Part shown: piece after piece, positions 17,101 to 25,200 of the stretch
Numbering within the stretch: position 1 is the stretch's first letter
Layout of the letters: each line of letters begins with the position of its first letter
Source: Marinimicrobium sp038419845
Lineage (GTDB): Bacteria > Pseudomonadota > Gammaproteobacteria > Pseudomonadales > Cellvibrionaceae
Assembly (NCBI RefSeq): GCF_038419845.1
Contig: NZ_JBCAQT010000001.1
Coordinates: forward strand, 310,001-374,000
Direction of reading: 5' to 3'
DNA length: 64,000 bases
Translations under genes and position numbers: made by a program
Notes under the pieces: model-generated
Databases searched by the model: none
Seen by the model: the letters and a program-made list of their open reading frames with translations, nothing else
What the model was told of the DNA's origin: nothing

Positions 17101-17436
17101 ACCCAGCACGAGCCGGGCCTGCCCGATGTGCCGGAGCACTACCTGCCGTTTTACCGGATGCTGCGCGCTGCAAAATGTGGCGAGGCCCAGCCGGATATGG
17201 CGCTGGAGGCGGACCTGATCACCCTCACCGAAAGCCTGGTGGAATACATTACCCAGGAGGTCAAAACTCCCAGCTTCTGGCAACCCCACCGCCGCCCCAT
17301 GCAGGAGGCGCTGGAGCAGGCCCTGTTCGAGCGCATTGTGGACAGTGAACTGCTGGACTTTAACGACGTGCCGCCGCTGGTGGATAAACTGCGCGAACTG
17401 GCCAAGGCCAACAGCTACAAGCTGGAGCAGGAATGA
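14131..17436 (+). CDS. hsdR: Type I restriction endonuclease subunit HsdR
   Basis: Motor and nuclease subunit (1101 residues from ATG 14131, with AACAGGAG upstream). The N-terminal PD-(D/E)xK nuclease shows IPDLVLLVNG followed by VVIECKSP near residue 170. The SF2 translocase has Walker A GSGKS (about 342), VDEAHRTQ (about 443) and FTGTP. Motif VI-like IARVNRTGFGK lies near 740. A long helical C-terminus for HsdM contact follows. The reading frame is intact. It overlaps the next gene by 4 bp (ATGA). Confidence 0.96.
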   Translation: MGPELQYSEQPLIDQLVAMGWTFTSGSLENPAATGRKSFAEVLQADVLRAQLKRINTRNLDNGQQAEWLDEERISSAVSALTRIAAPGLMEANQIATELLTEGFVVDGLADWDGGRSRTIHYIDWEDPANNQFTVINQFKVQCPPGHDSVKQHVIPDLVLLVNGIPLVVIECKSPTASSAPVSEAIDQLRRYSNQRFAQGEVSDNEGAPALFNANQFLLATCFDECLVGTLAAGSGHYLPWKTVAGIDNPQRTEAEVAEALGVKSLSPQQRTVAGMLDKANMLDIVRHFTLFMTTGGQTIKLVCRYQQYRGVVKAIHRLQTGKTRKQDGEYDRRGGIVWHTQGSGKSLTMVFALRRIRTDPALRRFKVVVVTDRNDLQKQLSGTATLSGEAVQIAKNSQALKNLLRQDGPGLVFAMIQKYRDEASKLGDFEQLNNSEDILVMVDEAHRTQAGDLHANLLASLPNCARIGFTGTPIIMGEKKRTHEIFGEFIDKYTIREAEADGATVPVLYEGRTVQGAVKDGSSLDELFEDFFAGKSEDELEAIKKKYATKGNVLEAPKLIDEKARDMLRHYVTYILPNGFKAQVVAYSRLAAVRYKGAFEKARDELLGEAAYLSPDIKGMDDEELCRKSPKMQALVQAWRYRELIGRLQFATIISGDNNDGSEWAEHTDRAAQDLAIERFKRPLLLRDGAGKDNSDPLAFLIVKSMLLTGFDAPIEGVMYLDRSIREAELLQTIARVNRTGFGKTAGIVVDYYGVANHLKAALAAYSDEDVDGALRSLKDEIPALRDRHLRAVDVLRARGIEDLNDIETCVQALDSERLRQEFGVKVKAFMQSLDLVLPRPEALPFTQDAKQLAMIYAAARRRYRDGPVLGKDVGAKVRKLIDDHVISLGIDPKIAPVNLTDASFSQQLNQVREHAAGYNADPEKAQKAVASEMEHAIRSHVQQKLDEDPVYYGKLSERLKEILDNLEGQWDELITALQSIIDEVNSGSTQHEPGLPDVPEHYLPFYRMLRAAKCGEAQPDMALEADLITLTESLVEYITQEVKTPSFWQPHRRPMQEALEQALFERIVDSELLDFNDVPPLVDKLRELAKANSYKLEQE

Positions 17437-18125
17437 TCGTCACCGTCGATGATTTGACCATTCCCGTGCGCGAAAGCCCGCGCCGTAAGACCCTGCAACT
17501 GACGGTGGAGCGGGACTGCTCCCTGCGACTGACCGTCCCGCCGGGTGTCGATCTAGAGACGCTTGAAGCCTTTGTGCGCAGTAAACAGCCCTGGGTGTAC
17601 AAAAAACTCGCCGAAAAGGCGCTGATGCAGAAAACCATTCGCCACAAGCAGTTTGTGCAGGGGGAGGGCTTTCTGTACCTGGGCCGCCATCACCGCCTGA
17701 ATCTGGTGAATGAGCAGGCCGAACCGCTTAAACTGGTCAACGGCCGCTTCCACCTGCGCCGGGACGCCTTGCCCCAGGCGCGCCAGTACTTCATCCGCTG
17801 GTACAGCCAGCGCGGCAAAGCCTGGCTCTGGCAGCGCGTACAGGACTTCGCCGCTCGGCTGGAGGTGAAGCCCACAGGCCTGAAAGTGCAGGACCTGGGC
17901 TACCGCTGGGGCTCCTGCGGCAAGGGCCAGATGCTCTATTTTCACTGGAAAACCATCCTGCTGCCGGCGCGCATCGCCGAATACGTGGTGGTGCACGAGC
18001 TGGTGCACCTTCACGAGCCCAACCACTCGGCGGAGTTCTGGCTGCGCCTGGAGCGGGCCATGCCAGATTATGAAGAGCGCAAACAGTGGTTGGCGGAGCA
18101 CGGGATGGATGTGGAGGGGCTATAG
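17433..18125 (+). CDS. YgjP-like zinc metallopeptidase (DUF45/M48-type) attached to the hsd operon
   Basis: 230-residue protein with the HExxH motif in VVVHELVHLHEPNHS, including a downstream histidine ligand. The upstream YRWGSCGKGQMLYFHW segment is characteristic of the YgjP/DUF45 family. The start overlaps the hsdR stop by 4 bp, so it is translationally coupled. Such genes are commonly found at the 3' end of type I R-M operons, but their role there is not established. Substrate unknown. Confidence 0.88.
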   Translation: MIVTVDDLTIPVRESPRRKTLQLTVERDCSLRLTVPPGVDLETLEAFVRSKQPWVYKKLAEKALMQKTIRHKQFVQGEGFLYLGRHHRLNLVNEQAEPLKLVNGRFHLRRDALPQARQYFIRWYSQRGKAWLWQRVQDFAARLEVKPTGLKVQDLGYRWGSCGKGQMLYFHWKTILLPARIAEYVVVHELVHLHEPNHSAEFWLRLERAMPDYEERKQWLAEHGMDVEGL

Positions 18126-18277
18126 GGTGTTTTGCAACGCTTAGTTTGTTTATACCCTGTGGTCCTGGCCTTCGAGATGCCGTTTTCGTGTAAAGAAGTG
18201 TTAATTTTCACGGTGATGATAAATTTATCGAAAGAAAACAGGAAGTTGGCGGCTTTTTCAGAAGCTGGTTTGCCATA

Positions 18278-18305
18278 TTGACTTGTCAGCTCCCCGCCTT
18301 ACAAT
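18278..18305 (+). promoter_or_regulatory. Promoter of the toxin-antitoxin-chaperone cassette
   Basis: TTGACT (18278-18283), 16-bp spacer, TACAAT (18300-18305). Predicted start near 18312, about 20 bp before the first ATG. It sits in AT-rich DNA unlike the preceding hsd genes. Confidence 0.65.
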
Positions 18306-18324
18306 ACGTCGACATTTGCGGAAC

Positions 18325-18339
18325 TTACCATAATGGTAA
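18325..18339. promoter_or_regulatory. Palindromic operator over the cassette's first start codon
   Basis: Perfect palindrome TTACCATAATGGTAA centred just before the ATG at 18333. It lies downstream of the -10 and covers the initiation region, a position suited to autorepression by the MqsA-like antitoxin. MqsA-family antitoxins bind short palindromes at their own promoters; binding here is inference. Confidence 0.5.
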
Positions 18340-18779
18340 ATAATCCAATAAACATAAGTGCTTATTCAGAGCCTGCTCCCGACCACTTGCAGGAATATGG
18401 GGCGGATCGAGGCATTGCCGGAGGCCCGCTTTACGACCCCGCGAGGGTGCTGGAGCTGCTTCAGGATGATGGCCGCTCAATACAGCCCTGGACCAGGAAG
18501 TGCGTCAAAGACATGCGGGATAAGCTTTGCCTTGACCATGAGGGGGTGGCAGAGCTGGTGCGAGAGGCCGTAACGCGCGGCCGGTACCTCAATTCGCAGT
18601 GGTGTAGGGGCAATAAAGACCATATTTGGGCCGCCTGTGATGCCTATGTGCTATGTCGAGGGGAATACATGGTCTACGCACACAAATTTATGGAAATCGA
18701 GTATTACCTTAAGTTTGCCATCAACAAGTCTGGCAAGTTTTTGTTGCTCGTTTCCAGTCATAACCCAGAAGACCGTTAA
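18333..18779 (+). CDS. Putative toxin of an MqsRA-like toxin-antitoxin-chaperone module
   Basis: 148-residue soluble protein placed directly before an MqsA-like antitoxin, the position MqsR toxin occupies. The C-terminal half shows an MqsR-like pattern (VAELVREAVTRGRYLNS, then a beta-rich EYYLKFAINKSGKFLLLVS segment similar in shape to the end of MqsR). At 148 residues it is longer than E. coli MqsR (98), with an extra N-terminal ~40 residues. MqsR is a ribosome-independent mRNA interferase; that activity is inferred here from position and pattern only. No strong ribosome site precedes the ATG. Confidence 0.6.
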   Translation: MVNNPINISAYSEPAPDHLQEYGADRGIAGGPLYDPARVLELLQDDGRSIQPWTRKCVKDMRDKLCLDHEGVAELVREAVTRGRYLNSQWCRGNKDHIWAACDAYVLCRGEYMVYAHKFMEIEYYLKFAINKSGKFLLLVSSHNPEDR

Positions 18780-18803
18780 GCGCCACTCACGAGGTGATTT
18801 GAG

Positions 18804-19391
18804 ATGAAACAGTCAGTATGCCCTATTTGTGAGCAGGGGCGCCTGATCGCGATCGAAGACATGGACGACGCGGAGTATGGCGGTGTAAGGCGACGCCTGC
18901 CCCTTCATTACAGTGAGTGTGATGTGTGTGGCAGTGAGACCGCCACGCCAGAGCAGACGCGCCACAACAAGCGCGCGATGATCGCGTTCAAAAAAGAGGT
19001 GGACGGATTGCTCACTGGTCAGGAAATTGTGGCGTTGCGCAAGCGTCTGGGATTGACCCAGGCACAGGCTGCCAAGCTCTTTGGTGGGGGCCCTGTCGCG
19101 TTCTCAAAATATGAAAAGGATGATGTGACACAGTCGGAGTCAATGGATAAGTTGCTTCGAATGGCTGATCAAATTCCGGCAGTGATGCCGAGCTTGGCAA
19201 AGCAAGCGGGTGAGGATCAGCTTCTGCTCCGTATTAACGAATCACGAATACGGGCTTTAGAAACCAGACGATATGTCTCGAATGAGCTAAAGCAGGCAGG
19301 CGATTCTAACGCCAGCTGCAAACACCATGCTCAGCAGTTCAAGTTGATTAAATCGGCTTCTGCCATGGAGGACACCCTCGATGTCGGATAA
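18804..19391 (+). CDS. MqsA-family antitoxin with C-terminal extension
   Basis: Zinc-finger plus helix-turn-helix antitoxin. N-terminal zinc ligands C6, C9, C39 and C42 (CPIC and CDVC) and the XRE-type helix-turn-helix at about 72-120 (IVALRKRLGLTQAQAAKLFGGG) match E. coli MqsA. That protein ends near 131 residues, whereas this one continues to 195 with a basic, Ser/Lys-rich tail. In TAC systems such antitoxin tails are chaperone-addiction (ChAD) segments recognised by a SecB-like partner. The next gene encodes such a partner and overlaps by 11 bp. Confidence 0.85.
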   Translation: MKQSVCPICEQGRLIAIEDMDDAEYGGVRRRLPLHYSECDVCGSETATPEQTRHNKRAMIAFKKEVDGLLTGQEIVALRKRLGLTQAQAAKLFGGGPVAFSKYEKDDVTQSESMDKLLRMADQIPAVMPSLAKQAGEDQLLLRINESRIRALETRRYVSNELKQAGDSNASCKHHAQQFKLIKSASAMEDTLDVG

Positions 19392-19836
19392 TTTCCTCGA
19401 TATGTCGCCCTTGCAACTGAAGCAGCTGGTGTTTGGACGAGTCCACGTCGAAGCGGTGAATTCCTCCCGCTTGCCCGAGGACCCGTGGGCACCGACATTT
19501 GATCTGAGTGATGTGTTGATCCAGGCCAGTATCGACGTTTTTCCCCAGAAGTCCGACAACGACAAGCTTATGCGGTATGTGGTTGTTGTTGTCTTCAGGA
19601 TACCCAATGCGGAAGACGAAGAAGTGGTGGCCCCTTATACGGTTGATGTTGAAGCTCAGGCATTAATTGAGATGGCTGCCGTGGAGGACGAAAAGAGGGG
19701 TGAAAACCTTGTCAGAGTAAACGGCGGCTCAATGATAATAGGCGCCATCCGAGAGCAAGTGACGCAGCTTACCGCCCGCTCCGTTTATGGGCCTTTGACC
19801 CTGCCGACACTGAGGATTTTGCCTCAGTCGGAGTGA
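19381..19836 (+). CDS. SecB-like chaperone of the TAC module
   Basis: 151-residue protein reading like a solitary SecB-like TAC chaperone. The N-terminal half is made of beta strands (LIQASIDVFPQ, YVVVVVFRIP). The C-terminal segment GGSMIIGAIREQVTQLTARS followed by GPLTLPTLRILP has the pattern of SecB-like proteins paired with toxin-antitoxin systems. It lacks the acidic C-terminal tail of housekeeping SecB. It starts inside the antitoxin gene, so synthesis is coupled. The SecB assignment is by pattern, with moderate certainty. Confidence 0.65.
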   Translation: MSDNFLDMSPLQLKQLVFGRVHVEAVNSSRLPEDPWAPTFDLSDVLIQASIDVFPQKSDNDKLMRYVVVVVFRIPNAEDEEVVAPYTVDVEAQALIEMAAVEDEKRGENLVRVNGGSMIIGAIREQVTQLTARSVYGPLTLPTLRILPQSE

Positions 19837-20004
19837 GTATGTCCCTGTTTCGGCGGGGTTTTGAAGGTGGCTTCGACTTTTCTCAAGGCTGTATGTGGAG
19901 GGAGAGGCGATCGGACGCCTATTCAAGCGATGCCCTAGGATGAAAGTCCCGCCAGAATGTGCTTTACTTTCCCTTACACATCTTAAACACCCCGAGGATA
20001 GCCT

Positions 20005-21135
20005 GTGCGTCCCCACCCGCTGACCGCACCAGCACTGCTTGACCCTCTCTACGAGGGCGCCACGAATCCGGCCCGTTGGCCGGACTTCCTGGCGCAGGTC
20101 GCCGCCCTGTTTCATACAGGTACGGCCACGCTGCGCGTGGCTGACATGTCCTCTCCTTCGGTGCTGCAATCCTATACCGTGGGGTTTGATCAGGAGGCCA
20201 ACCAGCGCTACCTGCGTGAAGGGGTCGAGGAGGACCCCTTCCGTGAGGCATTGGAGGTTTCACCGCTCGGTAAAATCCAGGCCAGCCACCATATTATTGC
20301 CGACCGGGCGTTTGAGCGCAGCGAACACTACCAGCAGGTATTCCGCCCCAACGGCAACTTTTACGCGATGGGCGGGCATTTCGAGCGCAGCTCCTGCAAG
20401 GCGGTGTATATCGGGGTTCACCGGCCCCAGACGGCCGGGCCTTTCTCAGAGCGGGAGCGGCGGAGCCTGGAGTTCTTTTCCCCCCACTTGCGCCGGGCCG
20501 TGCGCCTGATGGGCAGTCTCAACCAGATGGAGTCGGCCCTGCAACAGACCCGCGCCGCGCTGGATCATCTGCCTTTTGGCGTCTGGCTGGTGGATCAGCG
20601 GTTGCATTGTGACTGGCTCAACCGCCCCGCCGAGGAGGCGGTGCGTACTGGCGCCTTTGGTTTGAAGTTGCACTTTGATCATCTCCTGTTAACCGACCCT
20701 CTGGAGGCTCAGCAATTGAGCTCGGCGGTGGCCGCCATTACCAGCGGCATCAGCCGGGTGGAAACCGTGCGCCTGGGGATGTCAGGCGCCTCGCTGATGA
20801 TGCTGGCGCAGGGGGACTTTCCCGGCGCCCACCGTTTGAGTGGCCTCAACAGTCAGTCCCTGCTGATTTTTCTTCTTGACCCCGAGCGGCCCATCGCGGC
20901 AGACACCGAACGCATGAGAAGCCTCTACGGGCTCACCCCGGCGGAGATCCGCTTGATGGTGCCGTTGCTGAGTGGACGGGATTTGCAGGAAGCGAGCGCG
21001 ATGCTGGCCATCTCCATTCACACCGCCCGCTGTCAAATGAAGGCCGCCATGCATAAAGTGGGCGCCAGTCGCCAGACGGACTTGCTACGCAAACTGCTCC
21101 TCACCACCGCCAGTGTCACTCCGGAAACGCTATGA
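20005..21135 (+). CDS. LuxR-family transcriptional regulator
   Basis: 376-residue regulator whose C-terminal helix-turn-helix (about 310-370: LTPAEIRLMVPLLSGRDLQE, then AISIHTARCQMKAAMHKVG) is a LuxR-type DNA-binding domain. The N-terminal 200 residues look like a PAS/GAF-like sensory region rather than an acyl-homoserine-lactone domain. GTG start at 20005 is preceded by GAGGAT. It overlaps the alpha/beta hydrolase by 4 bp, so the regulator probably controls a pathway involving that enzyme. The signal is unknown. Confidence 0.85.
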   Translation: MRPHPLTAPALLDPLYEGATNPARWPDFLAQVAALFHTGTATLRVADMSSPSVLQSYTVGFDQEANQRYLREGVEEDPFREALEVSPLGKIQASHHIIADRAFERSEHYQQVFRPNGNFYAMGGHFERSSCKAVYIGVHRPQTAGPFSERERRSLEFFSPHLRRAVRLMGSLNQMESALQQTRAALDHLPFGVWLVDQRLHCDWLNRPAEEAVRTGAFGLKLHFDHLLLTDPLEAQQLSSAVAAITSGISRVETVRLGMSGASLMMLAQGDFPGAHRLSGLNSQSLLIFLLDPERPIAADTERMRSLYGLTPAEIRLMVPLLSGRDLQEASAMLAISIHTARCQMKAAMHKVGASRQTDLLRKLLLTTASVTPETL

Positions 21136-22028
21136 CCCCTTCTAAATCCCTGTCCCAACCCCTTGCGCAAACCCTGTTGCTGCCCGACGGGCGCATCCTG
21201 TCTTTTTGTATCCAGGGGCCCCGGGACGCCTACCCAGTGTTCTACCTGCACGGCATTCCCGGCTCAAAGCAGGAGCCCTTTCTGGGGGCTGAAGTAGACA
21301 CGCTGAGTGATATTCGCTTGATTGCTCTGGATCGCCCCGGCTACGGGGGCTCATCGCCCTGCGAGCACTATGACCTGAGTACTCACACAGCGGATCTGTG
21401 CGCCCTGGCCGATCACCTGAATATCGGTGAGTTTGCGCTTTTCGGGTTTTCCGGAGGTGGTTTCTTTGCCCTTAACACGGCACATCAGCTGGGTGAGCGG
21501 GTCAGCTGCCTGGTGCTGGCGGGGGCGCCGGCCATTCCCCTGTTGGCCGACCCCCTGAGCGAGGCGGGAGAGCTGACGGCGGCCACCTGGCAGCAAGCAC
21601 GGGATAATCCCGAGGCTCTGCCCGAGCAGCTGCAGCCGCTGGCCAGCGACGCTCAGGTGTTGGCCGATACCCTGTTGCAGGCACTGTCCCGATCGGATCG
21701 GGCGTTGTTTGCCGATCCGGAGCAACTGGCCCACTTTCAGGCCGACATGAGCGCCGTTGTCGAGCAGGGAGCGGTTGCGACGGCAGAGGCCGTCGCCCGC
21801 GACTGCACCCTGGTGATGCAACCCTGGCCCTGCGACCTAGGGGCACTTTCGCAGCCCGTGCATATCTTCCACGGCACGGACGACAGTCTGTTATCCACCC
21901 AACACGCGCAAGCCCTGGCCGCGGCCATTCCCCACAGCCAGCTGGAGCTGGGCGAAGGGGAGGGCCACTACGCGGGCATTTGCGGCGCTCGCGCCCGAAA
22001 CCTGTGCCTGAAGGCCTTGCCTCAATAA
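21132..22028 (+). CDS. Alpha/beta hydrolase
   Basis: 298-residue alpha/beta-hydrolase-fold enzyme: oxyanion region YLHGIPGSKQE, LIALDRPGYGGSS, nucleophile elbow GFSGGG (Ser in FGFSGGGFFAL), an acid in HGTDDS and a likely catalytic His in GEGHYAG near the C-terminus. No signal peptide, so cytoplasmic. The substrate cannot be told from sequence. Translationally coupled (ATGA overlap) to the LuxR-type regulator. Confidence 0.88.
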   Translation: MTPSKSLSQPLAQTLLLPDGRILSFCIQGPRDAYPVFYLHGIPGSKQEPFLGAEVDTLSDIRLIALDRPGYGGSSPCEHYDLSTHTADLCALADHLNIGEFALFGFSGGGFFALNTAHQLGERVSCLVLAGAPAIPLLADPLSEAGELTAATWQQARDNPEALPEQLQPLASDAQVLADTLLQALSRSDRALFADPEQLAHFQADMSAVVEQGAVATAEAVARDCTLVMQPWPCDLGALSQPVHIFHGTDDSLLSTQHAQALAAAIPHSQLELGEGEGHYAGICGARARNLCLKALPQ

Positions 22029-22089
22029 CGAATCGGGTTTGACTCTCACGGCTTACCCCTGACTCACCTTGCCTCTCGCTCTGGTCCTA

Positions 22090-22130
22090 GACGAATTTCA
22101 CATTCGTCGCATCCCCCATATGGGGGATGC
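22090..22130. terminator. Paired hairpins after the hydrolase gene
   Basis: GACGAAT/ATTCGTC around TTCAC (22090-22108), followed directly by a perfect 22-bp palindrome of GCATCCCCCAT and its complement (22109-22130). No T tract. It probably blocks read-through or protects the 3' end of the luxR-hydrolase transcript. Confidence 0.5.
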
Positions 22131-22218
22131 GGCTTCTCCCTATGCCGTGTAATTTCAACGAGTCTATGTGTTGTCCGGTGAAATTGCGGGACATTCAGTT
22201 AATGTTTGGAGTCAAGCC

Positions 22219-25200
22219 ATGGTCTTTTCAAAGCTCAGCCGCCTCATCCTGGCCCTAGTCACCCTCATCATCCTTTCGGTCGCCACCGTTGGTTGTGGCG
22301 GTGGCGGTGGTGGCGGAGGAGGGGGTGCCGGAACCGATAATGGCACCGACACAGATGGCGGTACCGGGACTGACGATGCTACCGATGATGACGGCACCGA
22401 TACCGACGATGGGACTCAAAATGACGACGGTACCGATACCGATGGTGACACGGGTGTTGATGACGGAAGCGATGGTGGTGACACTACTGACACGGGCAGC
22501 GATGGTCAGAGTTACTCCTTGCTGAGCACTGTCAGTGGCCTCAGTGGTGAAGTGCAACTCCTGGTCGATGGATCGCCTGTTGCGATCAGCGACAACTCGA
22601 CCACCACTCTGCGTTCATCGCTCAGTGACGGTGACAGCTACGAGGTCAGCGTGGAGCAACAACCGGTGGACCAAACCTGCGTTTTGTCCAACAACAGCGG
22701 CAGCATCGGGGGCGCTAACGAGACGGTTAATCTGACCTGCTCCGAAGATGGCCAGGCCTTCAGTGTTGTAGTGGATGTGGCCGGCTTGAGTGGAGGGTCT
22801 CTGGAGCTGAGTAACGGGACCGACACTCTTACCCTGACCGACAATGGGCCTCACGCCTTTCCCACTCCGTCCGGCAATGCCGCCGAATATCGCGTGGTAC
22901 CCAGCCGCCAGCCCGAGGGTCAGGCCTGTTACGTCAGCAACGATCGCGGCACTGTGGCAGCAGACAATGTCAATGATGTCGAAGTCGATTGTGAACAGCG
23001 CGATGTGACACTGGTCGCTCTGCAGGCGTTGCAAGCTCAGCAGCCCTCCATTGTGCGCATTCCCATTTCGGTCAGGAAGTTCGACGCGCCCTTTAGCCCG
23101 CTGGACGGCCTGACCACCGAGGACTTCACGGCCCTGGAGTCGGGTGATGCTCTCACGTCTGAGTCTTTCTTGCGCGTTGACCCCATTACCAACATCCCTT
23201 TTGTATTTGAAACCGTACTGATGTTGGACGTCAGCTCCAGCTTCTCTGCGACAGAGATAGACGATCTAAAGGAGATAGCTCGAAACTTTGTGTTCGACCC
23301 GGTCACCGGCGCCAGCAAATTGTTGGAGAATCAGCGTGTGACACTGCGTATTTTCGACGGCGATATTCGTTACTATGATGCAAATTTTGCCAGCTACCGC
23401 TCCATTGACAACTGCTCCTTTAATGGCTGCCCAGGGGACTCTTCAGACAATGTCGAGCAACTGAAGGAAGCCATAGATGCCATTGAACGAGGTGGCTCCT
23501 CAACCAATCTATACGGTGCCATTGAGCACGGCGCCGGCCTGTGGAGCGACAGCTTTACTATTGACCAGAGCACCTTTGGTGCCATGATTCTGGTGACCGA
23601 TGGGGATGACACCGCAGCCATATCCACCAAGGAAAACGCGATAGCGGCGGTAGCCGATAAGGTGTTTTTCGCCGTTCCCGAGGGCAGCGACGTCAACACT
23701 GATGTGATTGAGGAAATTGCCGGAGCCAACAATACCTTCCCGGCCGAGAACCTCGAACAGGTGGATGCCATTTTCGATGATATTGGCGAACAGCTTGCCC
23801 GCCAATCTGATGGCAAGTACCTGCTGTACTACGCGTCCCCCAAGCGCAGCGGTATCCACGACTTGCTGATTACCGCCGACAGCAATGCCAACACCACAGA
23901 AAACTTTGAAGTGACCGGCACCTTTAGCGCGGGTAATTTTTCCGATATCGACTCCGAGCGTGAAGTGGTCATTACCGGCCCGGAGCGGGTCTACTTTGAT
24001 GAGCCAGTAACCTGGGAGGTAAGCACCCGCTGGAGCAACGATGCCGCCAATTACTCCTGGGACTGGACCGACAGTGGTAGTATTCTGGATGTCGCGCTGA
24101 GCGACAATGGCGTCAGCGCCGACATAGCCGCCACAGGTGCCGGTACCGGCAATATCTCCTTTACCGTTGTGGACGAAAACTGGACCGATATGGAAACCAG
24201 CCGCGCTATTGATGTGCGTCCCTCGCGTATTCCGCAGAACTTTTCCGCCGAGTCGGGTAATGGAGCAATCGAAATTTTCTGGGATCCAGTGCAGGATGCC
24301 ACACAGTACAACCTCTACTGGAGCACATCGCCCGGGGTCGACAAAGGCAATAGTGTCATTCAAATTACCCAAGCCAGCCCCTTTGTGGTGGAAGACCTCA
24401 CTAACGGCACAGACTACTACTATGCCATGGCGTCACTGATTGACGGCGTAGAGAGCCGCCTGTCTGAGGAAGTAACGGCCCAGCCCCGATTGCCTGCACC
24501 CACGGGCTTTACCTTAAACCCGGGTGATACGCAAAACCAGCTGAGCTGGGACGCGGTTGAAGGCGCCACCGCTTACACCCTCTACTGGAACACCGCCGGC
24601 GATGTCACCACCGATGACAATGCCATATCCCTGGGTTCGGACGTGACCAGCCACAGCCACGATCTACCCGACCCGGATGCCAGCTATTATTACCGGCTCA
24701 CCGCGAGTGACGGTACCAGCGAAAGCCTGGCCACGGAAGAGACCGGCCTGCCGCCTGAGCCCGTGCTCGCCACCGCCGCCGGCGACACCGCCGTCGAGTT
24801 GAGCTGGACCGAACGGGAAGGAGAAACCTATACCCTCTACCGGAGCACCACCGAGGGTGATAGCACCAATGGTGCGGCCCTTAACGATGTGACTTCGCCT
24901 TATGAAGACACTGGCCTGGCCAACGACACCACCTACTACTATACCCTGGCGGCCACAAATACTGTGGGCGGCACTAACTCGGCAGAAGTCGGCGCAACCC
25001 CCATTGGCCCCTGGGTTGGCGCAAGTTTCAGCCACGAAAATCTTCAGGATATGGCCTTTGCCAACGACACCCTGGGGCTGGCAGTGGGCGCTCAGGGCCA
25101 TATGCTGCGCACTACCAATGGTGGTGCCGACTGGATTGCCGTCGATACAAATACCAGTGTATCTTTGAGTGCAGTGGTTTTTGTGGATGCCGACAACGCT

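Noticed and set aside
10061..19836. Prophage or integrative element at tRNA-Arg
   Set aside because: No integrase, phage structural genes or duplicated tRNA end were found.
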